64,000 nt of DNA from CAVOGJ01 sp963700865 (GTDB lineage Bacteria > Planctomycetota > Planctomycetia > Pirellulales > Pirellulaceae): NCBI GenBank assembly GCA_963700865.1, contig CAVOZC010000018.1, forward strand, positions 372,001-436,000, in the 5' to 3' direction. Both the position numbers and the translations under genes were made by a program. The notes under the pieces are model-generated. The model was not told where the DNA came from and searched no databases. It saw only the letters and a program-made list of their open reading frames with translations. Shown one piece after another: positions 56,244-64,000 of the stretch. The stretch's first letter is position 1, and every line of letters starts with the position of its first letter.

Positions 56244-57137
56244 TTACATCTTGCCGGGTGCCCCCAGGTGTCCTCCGACGGTCAAAGCCAATTGGAGCAA
56301 GGTAATCAGATCGAGCGCGTTATGGTGCAGAATCGCGTCCACCTGGCTGGTATCGCCGGTCCGTACATAGGCGTGATAGGCGTCGGGAATCTCATGGCCC
56401 GGAAGATCACCGCTCCGCAGCCGGCCGCAGATCCAACGTTCTAATGTCTGTAGTTTGCAGTCCGGAAGTGCGTGCTTCCAGCGGCGACGGCAGACGTGCA
56501 ACAGATCGAGATGTGGCAATTCGGGCAATCCGGAATCGGCCGATCCACGAAAGAGGATGGTTCGATCGCGGATTTGCGGCCAATCAAAGCTCTTTCCATT
56601 GAACGTCACCAACAGCGCGTGGGTGTGGAGCAGCACCGCGAGTGCATGCAGCAAGGCGGCCTCCTCGGCGTAGCTGCGAGCCCAGAATTGCGACAGCCAC
56701 AGTTCGGCATCCTGCCAATGGATCGTGCCGGCCAGGAAGATGGAGGAGCCCGCGAAACCACAGGTTTCGAGGTCAAGAAACAGGCTGTCCTGGGGAAACG
56801 AGCGGACAAATGCCTCGTAGTCGGCCCCGAGATCGGCGGGGCCATGGGGCGGCTCCCCGAGTGCCTGGCCGGGAATCCCACCGGTCTTCCAGGCGGGCCA
56901 GAGTTCTTCCAGCCGGCACCGCACCAGCCAGAATTCGCCACGGGGAGTTGACTCGGCATGGCCCTGCTCCAAACGGATGCGCGGGCGGCCGAAGGCGCTG
57001 GCAGTGGGACGGGCAGGTGCCCCGACGGGGCCCCGCCGGGGCGGCACGGGCGGGGCTTGAGCCCCGACGGCACGCCTCAGCAGGCGGCGGCTCTGGTTGA
57101 GCTTCCGCAACCGGGTCCTTAACGATTCGCTGAGCAT
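56244..57137 (-). CDS. RNase H-like/DEDD exonuclease (YprB type)
   Basis: The start at 57137 (MLSESLRTRLRKLNQSRR) is used; the longer frame adds 23 residues. After a GC-rich, Pro/Arg-rich segment near residues 30-60 (VPPRRGPVGAPARPT), the catalytic domain has SLFLDLETCGFAG for the DE motif, LVTFNGKSFDWP, LPHLDLLHVCRRRW and a final HHNALDLITLLQL. These are the four acidic sites of a DEDD/RNase H-like 3'-5' exonuclease, as in the YprB-type family. Substrate (RNA or DNA) cannot be decided. It lies 13 bp downstream of crcB, a likely cotranscript. Confidence 0.8.
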   Translation of the reverse strand: MLSESLRTRLRKLNQSRRLLRRAVGAQAPPVPPRRGPVGAPARPTASAFGRPRIRLEQGHAESTPRGEFWLVRCRLEELWPAWKTGGIPGQALGEPPHGPADLGADYEAFVRSFPQDSLFLDLETCGFAGSSIFLAGTIHWQDAELWLSQFWARSYAEEAALLHALAVLLHTHALLVTFNGKSFDWPQIRDRTILFRGSADSGLPELPHLDLLHVCRRRWKHALPDCKLQTLERWICGRLRSGDLPGHEIPDAYHAYVRTGDTSQVDAILHHNALDLITLLQLALTVGGHLGAPGKM

Positions 57138-57150
57138 CCAGGGTACCCCG

Positions 57151-57564
57151 TCATGATGCGTTCCAGTCGGCCCAGAGCAGGGCGATTCGTATGGTCCATT
57201 CGCCAAGCAGAACCGCCAAGAGGCCCATTCCGACGTTGGCCAGGACGTTCGCAGCGGCCATATCCCACATCCCGAGGCTCAACCGATCGATGGTTTCCAG
57301 ACCGAATGTGGAAAAGGTGGTCAACGCCCCCAGAAATCCCATGGCCAGCGCCGTCCGCCAAAACGGTGACATGGCTGGGTGTTCCACCCGCGCAGCGTAC
57401 GCGAGGGCCCCGAGCAGAAAACAACCCGTCACGTTGACAAGGAACGTTCCCCAGGGAAATCGATTCGACCAGTGGCTGGCAAAGTCACAAACCGCATATC
57501 GCAAGAGGGCCCCGCAGGCCCCAAACAGACCGATGGTCAGCCAGAGCAAGAAATGTTGTCGCAT
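57151..57564 (-). CDS. crcB: CrcB/Fluc fluoride channel
   Basis: Start 57564 (MRQHFLLWLTIGLFGAC) is preferred, with an upstream ATG at 57594. The four-helix protein has the Fluc motifs GACGALLRYAV, GTFLVNVTGCFLLGALAY, GFLGALTTFSTFGLETI and a final LLAVLLGEWTIRIAL. These form dual-topology dimers that export fluoride. The length of about 137 residues is standard. The Asn and Ser/Thr residues in the pore motifs are present. The gene is followed by the exonuclease gene after 13 bp. No convincing fluoride riboswitch was found upstream, so its control is unknown. Confidence 0.93.
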   Translation of the reverse strand: MRQHFLLWLTIGLFGACGALLRYAVCDFASHWSNRFPWGTFLVNVTGCFLLGALAYAARVEHPAMSPFWRTALAMGFLGALTTFSTFGLETIDRLSLGMWDMAAANVLANVGMGLLAVLLGEWTIRIALLWADWNAS

Positions 57565-57726
57565 GGTTTGTGGCTCCATCCACCCGAAGGGCATCGACGT
57601 TGCGCTCCCGGGAACGTCATCCTAGGCCAAGACGGCGTTTCAGGCAGCGCGGTTTCGGGAGAAATTTGCCCCCGGACGGCACCTCCGTGCGGTGATGTTT
57701 TTCCGTGGCGGTCACGATGCCCGGCG

Positions 57727-57755
57727 TTGCTGGCGCTATCGCCGACCGGTACAAT
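57727..57755 (+). promoter_or_regulatory. promoter of the GAPDH gene
   Basis: TTGCTG at 57727-57732 and TACAAT at 57750-57755 are spaced by exactly 17 bp. A strong Shine-Dalgarno AGGAG at 57804-57808 precedes the GTG start at 57817. The promoter is inferred from the match only. Confidence 0.55.
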
Positions 57756-57816
57756 CCGTGATAAATCGGCAGGTTGGACAACAGCAGGAAAAATTCCGCG
57801 AACAGGAGTGGTACAC

Positions 57817-58835
57817 GTGGCTATTCGAGTTGCAATTAATGGGTTTGGCCGGATTGGCCGCTTGACGTTCCGTAACATGTGGGAGCGACCGGACGAATTT
57901 GAAATCGTCGCGGTGAATGACTTAACCAACAATGAAATGCTGGCCACGCTGCTCAAGTACGACAGCACGCATCGTCGCTTCAGCGGCGAGGTAGGCCATG
58001 ACGACGAGAATCTAATTGTCGACGGCAAGCCGATTCGCGTGTTCGAGGTCCGCAACCCGGCGGAACTGCCCTGGGGTGACTTGAAGGTGGATGTGGTCGT
58101 CGAGAGCACCGGTGTGTTCACGGCCAAGTCGACAAGCAGTAAACCCGGATACGATTCGCACATCGCCGCAGGTGCGAAGCGAGTCGTGCTGAGTGCCCCC
58201 GCGAAGGACGATCCCGACCTGACGGTCGTCATGGGTGTCAATGACAACGAGTTAAAGAGCAGCATGAAGTGCATCTCGAACGCCAGCTGCACGACCAACT
58301 GCCTGGCTCCTGTCGCCATGGTCCTGAACGACACGTTTGGCATCGAGCGGGGATTGATGACCACGATTCACGCTTACACGAACGACCAACGCATCCAGGA
58401 CATGCCTCACAGCGATCCGTATCGGGCCCGGTCAGCGGCTCAGAACATCATTCCCACGAGCACCGGCGCCGCAAAGGCGGTGGGACTGGTGATTCCGTCC
58501 CTCAAGGGCAAGCTGACGGGCATCGCCATGCGGGTCCCCGTGGCCACCGGGAGTGTGGTGGATTTGACGGTCGACCTGGCCAAGAAAGTTTCCGCCGAGG
58601 ACGTGAATCAGGCGGTCCAGGCGGCCGCCGAAGGGCCGCTCAAGGGCATACTCGCTTACGTGACGGACCCCATTGTCTCGTCCGATGTCATTGGCGACCC
58701 TCACAGTTCGCTGTTTGCCGCTCCCTTCACACAGGTCATTCAGGATGACATGGTGAAGATCGTGAGCTGGTACGACAACGAGGCGGGCTATACGCGCGGA
58801 CGGCAGACCTGGTGGCGAAGATCGGCGCGATGTAA
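57817..58835 (+). CDS. gap: glyceraldehyde-3-phosphate dehydrogenase (C-terminal frameshift)
   Basis: The product opens VAIRVAINGFGRIGRLTFR, the NAD-binding start, from a GTG at 57817 that is preceded by AGGAG. The catalytic Cys lies in NASCTTNCLAPV, and later motifs are AYTNDQRIQDMPHSD, RARSAAQNIIPT, STGAAKAVG and VSWYDNEAGY. After NEAGYT the frame runs on as nonsense, but a frame shifted by one missing base near 58790 reads ADLVAKIGAM and stops at 58835, the normal end of the protein. An essential glycolytic gene is unlikely to be broken here, so a sequencing deletion is likely. The full length would be 339 residues. Confidence 0.9.
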
Positions 58836-58862
58836 CGATCGCGGCGGTCATTCCCTATGCGG

Positions 58863-59369
58863 TCAGACGGCAGGCGGTTCGACAAGTGCTGCGCGAATGG
58901 CCGCGAGCGCCTGTCGTTCCTCCTCGCTGACGCGCTCACCACCGATGCCGAGAAAGCCCCCTTCCTTGGCAGCGTTGGCAACGTGCTCCCCGATTTGTAC
59001 CGTCCAGTCGCAGAACTGTTCGACTTCCTCCGGTGTGGATTTTTGGTCCAATAGTCGCCGCGCCGCGCGGCACTTTTCGAGGGTCGCCTCAAGAAGTTCG
59101 TCCGGTTGCATGCGACGGTAAGCGTTGTGGCGGAGCTGTTCCACTTCGGATCGATCGCCATCCTGCAGACGGCTATCAATCAACGACGCGATCAGTTCAT
59201 TGCCGCTAAAGTCCGCTTTGCCGTGCAGGACGCTGCTGGCCAGCGTGAAAGCTTCCTTCATCGTTCCGAGGCCGCTGCTGCCGGCGACCATCACCGCGGC
59301 GCCGACGAGCGGCGGCACATCCAGTAGCAACTGCCATTCCTCAGGAGTGAACTGCGACTTGCCGGACAT
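58863..59369 (-). CDS. conserved hypothetical protein
   Basis: The start at 59369 (MSGKSQFTPEEWQLLLDVP) gives a 168-residue acidic, helical protein without signal peptide or membrane segment. Features include VPPLVGAAVMVAGSSGLGT near the start, RRMQPDELLEATLEKC in the middle and GFLGIGGERVSEEER near the end. I do not recognise the family. It is convergent with GAPDH (27 bp between the ends) and divergent from the M24 peptidase gene. Confidence 0.65.
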   Translation of the reverse strand: MSGKSQFTPEEWQLLLDVPPLVGAAVMVAGSSGLGTMKEAFTLASSVLHGKADFSGNELIASLIDSRLQDGDRSEVEQLRHNAYRRMQPDELLEATLEKCRAARRLLDQKSTPEEVEQFCDWTVQIGEHVANAAKEGGFLGIGGERVSEEERQALAAIRAALVEPPAV

Positions 59370-59669
59370 GGAACGATCCTCCTGTTGAAGAAAACACGGT
59401 GCGCGACGCAAGCTCGCAATGCAGCCTGCCGCCGGCGGAACTCAACGTGGGTTACGACTACGGCCGTTGCGTCGAATCTGATGAAGTCGGCGCAGGATGT
59501 CAACGGTCTGGGTGACGTGTCGCCCAAGACAACCTGGATCGGCCTTGCTAAGCTATCGCGGGTGATCTTCCCGACAGCACCGCTCCACGGATCGGCGCCG
59601 CAGGCGGATTGCAGCCATGTTTTGCCCGCATGACGTTATTTCCAAGTCATTTTCTGGGAGCAGCCAGTC

Positions 59670-60833
59670 ATGAACCATTCACCAACCGTGGCGGATGCGA
59701 TTGTTTTCGCCGGCATTCCGGCGGTCAACAACGCCCTCTATCATCGCCTGCGGTTCAGCGTGGGAGACCCGGCCGCTCTGGTCTACTTTCCGAAAACCGG
59801 GCAGCGACTGCTGATCCTGCGCGATATCGAGATGACCCGCGCGCGAGAACGAGCTTGTGTCGATGAGGTGGCCTGCCCGGCGGACTATGCGCCAACGTCA
59901 GGGCTGTCGGGAGATCGCGAAACCGCGACGGCTCAAGCTCTGGCGGAATGCCTGGTACGCGCCAACGCACGGCGGGTCACTGCCGATCGTACGATGCCTC
60001 TGATCTTTGCCGACGAAATTCGCCTTCGTGGCCTGGAACTGACTTGCGATCGCGACCTGGGAGTCACCGAACGGCGGCAGAAGGACGAACAAGAGATCGC
60101 CTGGTTGCAGGAGGCACAAGCCACAACCGAAGGCGCCATGGAAATGGCTTGCCAGCTGATCGGGCGGGCGGAAGCTCGCAGCGATGGCGCGCTGGCCCAT
60201 CAAGGGCATCCGCTAACACCCGATCGCGTGCGGGCCGCCATTGATGTGTGGCTGCTCGAGCGGGGGTATTCCGGGCAGACCTGGATCGTCGCCGGGGGCC
60301 CTGAGGGGGCCGATTGTCATGATCATGGCCACACCGTCCTCCGCACGGAACAGCCGGTGATCGTGGACATCTTCCCACAGAATCGGGCCACGCGTTACCA
60401 CGGCGATTGCACCAGGACGGTGGTCCACGGGGATGTGCCCGATGCTGTCCGAAAGATGCATGCGGCAGTGGTCGCTGCCAAACAGGCGGCGTGCGAGGCG
60501 TGTCGCGCCGGGATGACGGGCGCCGAAGTCCACGCTGCCACGGCGCGAGTGATTACGGACCATGGTTACGCCATGGGCTTGCCGACGGAGGACTCCCCCC
60601 CCGATTATTGCGGGATGACGCATGGCACGGGCCACGGCATTGGCCTGGAAGTACACGAGCCGCCCTTGCTCGACAAGGGCGGGCCCGAGTTACTCGTCGG
60701 AGACGTGGTGACGATTGAACCAGGTCTATACGAAAAGTCCCTAGGCGGACTTCGCGTCGAGGACATGGTCGTTGTTGCCGCGGACGGCTGCCGTAACCTC
60801 AACAGACTTCCAGAGGGTCTGTCTTGGACGTAG
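59670..60833 (+). CDS. M24 family metallopeptidase (Xaa-Pro aminopeptidase type)
   Basis: The 387-residue product has an N-terminal creatinase-like domain and the pita-bread catalytic domain. The metal ligands are visible as VIVDIFPQNRATRYHGDCTRT, MTHGTGHGIGLEVHEPP, TIEPGLYEKS and GGLRVEDMVVVA, giving Asp, Asp, His, Glu and Glu. The HGDCTRT site fits the Xaa-Pro dipeptidase/aminopeptidase group, which removes an N-terminal residue preceding proline. No signal peptide was seen, so it is cytoplasmic. It is followed after 54 bp by csrA on the other strand. Confidence 0.9.
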   Translation: MNHSPTVADAIVFAGIPAVNNALYHRLRFSVGDPAALVYFPKTGQRLLILRDIEMTRARERACVDEVACPADYAPTSGLSGDRETATAQALAECLVRANARRVTADRTMPLIFADEIRLRGLELTCDRDLGVTERRQKDEQEIAWLQEAQATTEGAMEMACQLIGRAEARSDGALAHQGHPLTPDRVRAAIDVWLLERGYSGQTWIVAGGPEGADCHDHGHTVLRTEQPVIVDIFPQNRATRYHGDCTRTVVHGDVPDAVRKMHAAVVAAKQAACEACRAGMTGAEVHAATARVITDHGYAMGLPTEDSPPDYCGMTHGTGHGIGLEVHEPPLLDKGGPELLVGDVVTIEPGLYEKSLGGLRVEDMVVVAADGCRNLNRLPEGLSWT

Positions 60834-60887
60834 CCGTAGGGGCGTTGAACGCCTGACTCCCAAAGGAAACCAGGCCTCGGTTTGAAC

Positions 60888-61109
60888 CTAGCCGCAAGCC
60901 GGTTCGAACCACTCGGTGGGCATTTGGGTGGGCGTATTCGTCGGAACGAAGCTGGGTGATCTGGCCGCGATTTCCTCGCGAATAATCCTCACACCGTCGG
61001 GCGCTTCGATGCCCATCCGCACGGTGTTTCCCTTCACGGATAAGACCGTGACTTTGATGTCGTCACCAATCACAACCGACTGTTTTGGCTTGCGCGAAAG
61101 TACCAACAT
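60888..61109 (-). CDS. csrA: carbon storage regulator CsrA
   Basis: The 73-residue product starts MLVLSRKPKQSVVIGDDIKV, with later VRMGIEAPDGVRIIREEI, the CsrA signature of RNA-binding strands and the conserved Arg. A tail of about 20 residues (SPSFVPTNTPTQMPTEW) extends past the usual end of the fold. The protein binds GGA motifs in mRNA leaders and controls translation. The start at 61109 is fixed by a strong Shine-Dalgarno AGGAGG six bases upstream. It is an orphan here, convergent with the M24 peptidase gene. No FliW gene was seen in the window. Confidence 0.93.
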   Translation of the reverse strand: MLVLSRKPKQSVVIGDDIKVTVLSVKGNTVRMGIEAPDGVRIIREEIAARSPSFVPTNTPTQMPTEWFEPACG

Positions 61110-61115
61110 AACGAA

Positions 61116-61121
61116 CCTCCT
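61116..61121 (-). promoter_or_regulatory. Shine-Dalgarno of csrA
   Basis: AGGAGG on the minus strand, six bases upstream of the csrA ATG at 61109, fixes the start of a gene that would otherwise be embedded in a longer frame. Confidence 0.8.
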
Positions 61122-61365
61122 CCTTGATTGATTTCGCTCCCTTCCTTCGGTGTCCAAAAATGCACTGCGACGGCTTTCGCGAATGGGTGCGGTACTGTAG
61201 CAAGTCAGCGCATCATCGCGAATATCGATTTGGCCATTTTTCCACCGCCGGGACGCGTTCCGCTGAGCAATATGCGGGATTCTACTGCCAGCGGGCACGC
61301 CGATACCGTTCGAGCGGCCGAAAGCAAACGCTGAGCTGTTTGTCGTTGCTCCGGCACGCCTTACC

Positions 61366-62553
61366 ATGGTCGGCATGCAATACCGCCGCTTTGGACGTAC
61401 CGAGATCTCGATGCCCGTTTTTAGTTGTGGAGGCATGCGCTACCAGCATGGCTGGGAGGATCTTCCTCTCGACGAGATTCCCGCGGAGAGTCAGGCGAAT
61501 GTGGCGGCCACCATCTCCCGCGCCATGGAACTGGGTATCAACCACATCGAAACGGTGCGCGGGTATGGTTCGTCCGAGCGGCAACTCGGCGCGATCTTAT
61601 CCCAATGGGACCGTCCGTCGCTGATTGTGCAGACAAAAATCGCCCCCCTGGCGGACGCGAATGAATTTCGGCGAGAGTTCCTCGATTCGCTCGCGCGGTT
61701 GCGACTGGAGCACGTGGATCTGCTGGCCTTGCATGGCATCAACACGTTTGAGCACCTCTGGTGGGCCACGCGACGGGGAGGTTGCCTGGAGATGGCTCGC
61801 CAATTGGTAGCTGAGGGCAAGGCCCGGCATGTTGGTTTCTCGACGCACGGTGAGACAGACTTGATTGAGGCGGCGCTGGTTGGGGGACAGTTTGACTATA
61901 TCAATCTCCACTGGTATTACATTTTCCAGCGGAACTGGCATGCCATTGAAATGGCTAAGTCACTCGACATGGGCGTTTTTATCATCAGCCCGTCGGACAA
62001 GGGAGGCATGCTATATCGCCCTTCCACTCGACTGGTCGAGCTATGCCAGCCTCTTCATCCACTGGTATTCAACTGCCTTTTTTGTCTGGCTCGTGCAGAG
62101 ATTCATACGCTCAGTCTGGGGGCCGCCCAGCCATCCGATTTTGATCTGCAATGCTCGAGTCTGGAGCTGCTTCCACGGGCGGCCCGCTTATTGCCGCCGA
62201 TCACGGATCGTCTCGATCGCGCTTGGCGGAAAGTGGTCGGCAGCGAGGGGGAATCGCTGCTGGCGAGCCTTCCCCTCTGGCACAACACGCCTGGTTACGT
62301 AAACATTCCGGTAATCCTGTGGCTCCGCTGGCTTTTGCTCGCCTTTGACATGCGCGAGTACGCACAGATGCGATACAACTTGTTGGGCCGGGGGGGGCAT
62401 TGGTTCGGCGGCCTGGGTGGTGATCACGTACGCGAACTGGACTGGGAGAAGCTGCTGGCAGACTCCCCATTCGCCGAACAGATTCCCGCTTGGATTGCAG
62501 AGACCCACCGCTTATTGGCTGCCGAGCCACAAAAGCGGTTGAGTCAAGCTTGA
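61366..62553 (+). CDS. aldo/keto reductase
   Basis: The 395-residue product has the AKR barrel opening YRRFGRTEISMPVFSCGGMR, then ELGINHIETVRGYGSSERQLG (the catalytic Tyr is in RGYGSSE), VQTKIAPL (the Lys) and LLALHGINTFE (the His). NADPH-site motifs such as GFSTHGETDLI and GVFIISPSDKGGML follow. The region beyond about residue 300 is unlike typical short AKRs and has an extra helical part (LLLAFDMREYAQMRYNLL), so the protein is longer than usual. Substrate unknown. It is followed 65 bp later by a membrane protein gene. Confidence 0.88.
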   Translation: MVGMQYRRFGRTEISMPVFSCGGMRYQHGWEDLPLDEIPAESQANVAATISRAMELGINHIETVRGYGSSERQLGAILSQWDRPSLIVQTKIAPLADANEFRREFLDSLARLRLEHVDLLALHGINTFEHLWWATRRGGCLEMARQLVAEGKARHVGFSTHGETDLIEAALVGGQFDYINLHWYYIFQRNWHAIEMAKSLDMGVFIISPSDKGGMLYRPSTRLVELCQPLHPLVFNCLFCLARAEIHTLSLGAAQPSDFDLQCSSLELLPRAARLLPPITDRLDRAWRKVVGSEGESLLASLPLWHNTPGYVNIPVILWLRWLLLAFDMREYAQMRYNLLGRGGHWFGGLGGDHVRELDWEKLLADSPFAEQIPAWIAETHRLLAAEPQKRLSQA

Positions 62554-62618
62554 GCGGGCGTCGCGGAACATCGGAGAACGCCACCCCGAAAAACTTGGAC
62601 ACCAGGGTATCGACTCGT

Positions 62619-63182
62619 ATGGCAGACGCACCATTCCTGTGGCATCCGTTGTTGGCGCTCAGTCCGGCTGGGCTGGGGTGGCTGCTAGTGGTTCTGCTGG
62701 CGGGGTCGGCCGTCCTCTTCGTGCGACTCGAAGCAGTAGGGCGGCGGTTGAGAACTGATACGGCCCCTCTGGGTATCGTCTCGTTGGAATTGTGTCTCTC
62801 GGTCGAAGAGAGTCGAGCCGTGATCGAATCGTGGGACGAGGCAGCCCGCGTGGATGCCCGCACCTATCTCTGTTGGGACTATTTCTTTATCCCCCTTTAC
62901 ACGACAGCCCTCGCTATACTGGGCATCATGGCGTCTCGCTGGTTTGCGGCCAAAGGGCTGGATGGGCTGGCGACCCTTGCCATGATTTTGGCCTGGGGGC
63001 AATGGATTGCTGGACTCTTCGATTTCACGGAAAATTCCACCTTGATTCGTATTCTGAGCATGCATCCTACCATTCCCCCAGCACTGCCCCGGCTGGCGGG
63101 CTGGTGTGCTCGCATGAAGTTTCTCTGCGTGCTGCTGGGGCTACTGTGTTGCCTGATGGGACTGGTGACGGCGGCCACGTGA
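62619..63182 (+). CDS. four-helix membrane protein of unknown function
   Basis: Start 62619 (MADAPFLWHPLLALSPAG) is used because the longer frame upstream is Arg-rich and non-conserved in look. Four membrane segments appear: LGWLLVVLLAGSAVLFV, TTALAILGIMAS, LDGLATLAMILAWGQWIAGL and FLCVLLGLLCCLMGLVT. A loop of about 60 residues with ELCLSVEESRAVIESWD lies between the first two. I do not recognise a family. The gene sits between the reductase and the FHA gene on the same strand. Confidence 0.7.
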   Translation: MADAPFLWHPLLALSPAGLGWLLVVLLAGSAVLFVRLEAVGRRLRTDTAPLGIVSLELCLSVEESRAVIESWDEAARVDARTYLCWDYFFIPLYTTALAILGIMASRWFAAKGLDGLATLAMILAWGQWIAGLFDFTENSTLIRILSMHPTIPPALPRLAGWCARMKFLCVLLGLLCCLMGLVTAAT

Positions 63183-63239
63183 AAACCGCCGTCCGACAGC
63201 GGTGGCTCAAGCGGAACTTGCCAATACGGAGCACTGACG

Positions 63240-63782
63240 ATGAAAGCCATTCTCAAGGTGGTCGCAGGTGCCAAGCCGACCACCATTCGCCTGAAGTTAC
63301 CGACGGTCATCGGCCGCAGCGAATCCGCGGCGGTGAAGGTGCGACATGCGTTGGTCAGTCGACAGCATTGTGAAATTTACGAGGAGGAGGGTTGGCTGGT
63401 CGTCCATGATTTGGGCTCATCCAACGGCACCTTCGTGGACGATGCGCGAATCGATGAGCCCACCTTTCTGTACCCGGGCGAACGGCTCCGCGTGGGCGGC
63501 GTGATCTTTGAGGCCGCTTACCAGACGGCTGAGCCAAGCGGGTCCGCCACGGGCGCGGCACATGAACGGGCGGGCGGCCAGGCTGGGAACCGCGATGTCA
63601 CCGCCACCGATGCCTCGTCCGTGATCCATTATCGCGAAGAAGAACAAGGGAGTTTTCTCGGGATTGAGGAGTCACCATCCGAGGAGACGGTCAAACCATC
63701 GCGAATTTCCATCGACACTGGTCACAGTCGCCCGGCCGATCCGAGCCAGAGTGGCCTGCGGAAGTTCTTTGATCAGCTCTAA
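63240..63782 (+). CDS. FHA-domain protein
   Basis: The N-terminal 90 residues form an FHA domain: VIGRSESAAVKV with the conserved Gly-Arg, then LVSRQHCEIYEE (Ser and His sites) and DLGSSNGTFVDDARI (the N-G-T turn). FHA domains bind phosphothreonine peptides. The remaining 90 residues are Ser/Thr/Glu-rich, may be phosphorylated, and end in GLRKFFDQL. It may be a substrate or reader for the Ser/Thr kinases common in planctomycetes. The window ends 218 bp later without another gene. Confidence 0.88.
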   Translation: MKAILKVVAGAKPTTIRLKLPTVIGRSESAAVKVRHALVSRQHCEIYEEEGWLVVHDLGSSNGTFVDDARIDEPTFLYPGERLRVGGVIFEAAYQTAEPSGSATGAAHERAGGQAGNRDVTATDASSVIHYREEEQGSFLGIEESPSEETVKPSRISIDTGHSRPADPSQSGLRKFFDQL

Positions 63783-64000
63783 GCCGGGTCGCGGATAGGC
63801 CGCGGCCCTCCTCGTCGCGGTTCCTCGGCCGCAAGACGCGCGGATCGTCTGATTCGGGTCCTGCAGGGCTCGGTGCGGCCGAAAGGGCGGACCGCCGCAC
63901 CCAAGAACGGAAACGGGGCGAAATGGCGAAGGAGGCGATTGGCCCCAGGGGAATGATGCACAGCCCGACCAGGGGAACTTTATGATTCCAATTGGAAGTA
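63783..64000. other. end of window, no gene seen
   Basis: No supported coding frame, hairpin or tRNA-like fold was found in the last 218 bp. It may be the upstream region of a gene beyond the window. Confidence 0.4.

Noticed and set aside
57565..57680. Possible fluoride riboswitch upstream of crcB
   Set aside because: Minus-strand bases include GATGACGTTCCC and GTCGATGCCC, which loosely recall the motif, but the required GGxGAUGG and second GAUG segments in the right order and spacing are missing.
58780..58835. Programmed frameshift at the GAPDH 3' end
   Set aside because: No slippery heptamer or downstream pseudoknot is apparent, and several unrelated genes carry similar single-base shifts. 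A sequencing indel is more likely.

Overview
The window looks like a chromosomal segment of a GC-rich planctomycete, probably of the Pirellulales. The evidence is the gene content. There are two DUF1559 pseudopilin-like proteins (prepilin N-terminus, HPGG..DG motif near the C-terminus) and three secreted proteins ending in dockerin-type EF-hand cassettes plus a PEP-CTERM tail. An ECF sigma factor is divergent from a Ser/Thr kinase with a TPR-rich C-terminus. There is also a sulfatase, a Rab-like small GTPase, a WD40/caspase-fold protein and a thioredoxin-like remnant of a type I associate with planctomycetes. No rRNA, tRNA, CRISPR array, phage or insertion-sequence transposase was recognised.

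Layout. 0-4.7 kb: a membrane-anchored WD40-PDZ-caspase-like protein and a small secreted protein. 4.7-8.5 kb: the divergent sigma factor and kinase. 8.5-14.4 kb: CutA, an alpha/beta hydrolase, an SRAP (YedK/HMCES) protein, and a MoxR-type ATPase with a large partner of unknown function. 14.5-17.2 kb: a multi-pass membrane protein and a DPM1-like glycosyltransferase, overlapping by four bases. 17.4-25.95 kb: the most unusual block, a seven-gene operon with a good promoter at its head and a strong hairpin at its end. It encodes three different substrate-binding-like proteins (two with C-terminal OmpA domains), a von Willebrand A protein, a membrane coiled-coil protein, an ABC permease with an inserted coiled coil, and an ABC ATPase. 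26-34.3 kb: surface and secreted proteins, a sulfatase-SGNH fusion and a DUF819 membrane protein. 34.5-39.7 kb: an S9 peptidase, a degraded thioredoxin-like gene, DUF1579, AlkD-like and endonuclease/exonuclease/phosphatase proteins. 39.7-43.5 kb: hutH, and a hybrid histidine kinase cotranscribed with the Rab-like GTPase. 43.5-49.3 kb: two PEP-CTERM proteins, a DUF1559 protein and a lipoprotein. 49.5-56 kb: hutI, hutU, a SpoU methyltransferase, a small Tat-signal protein and dihydroorotase. 56-64 kb: an RNase H-like nuclease, crcB, GAPDH, a hypothetical protein, an M24 peptidase, csrA, an aldo/keto reductase, a four-helix membrane protein and an FHA protein.

How the genes work together. The histidine degradation genes (hutH, hutU, hutI) lie within 13 kb but not in one operon. 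The PEP-CTERM/dockerin proteins are followed by DUF1559 genes on the same strand in two places, which suggests a linked surface-display function. The ABC-OmpA-VWA operon reads as an importer or envelope-sensing complex tethered to peptidoglycan; its substrate cannot be read from the sequence.

Caution on quality. Ten genes carry single-base frameshifts, fourteen or so events in total, including GAPDH, hutI, the sulfatase and the first gene of the ABC-OmpA operon (four events). Most reading frames resume cleanly after the shift, so sequencing or assembly indels are more likely than true decay. Coordinates of such genes are given end to end. A dispersed inverted-repeat element of about 94 bp (two full copies, one partial) and a tandem 43-bp palindromic repeat are the main non-coding structures.
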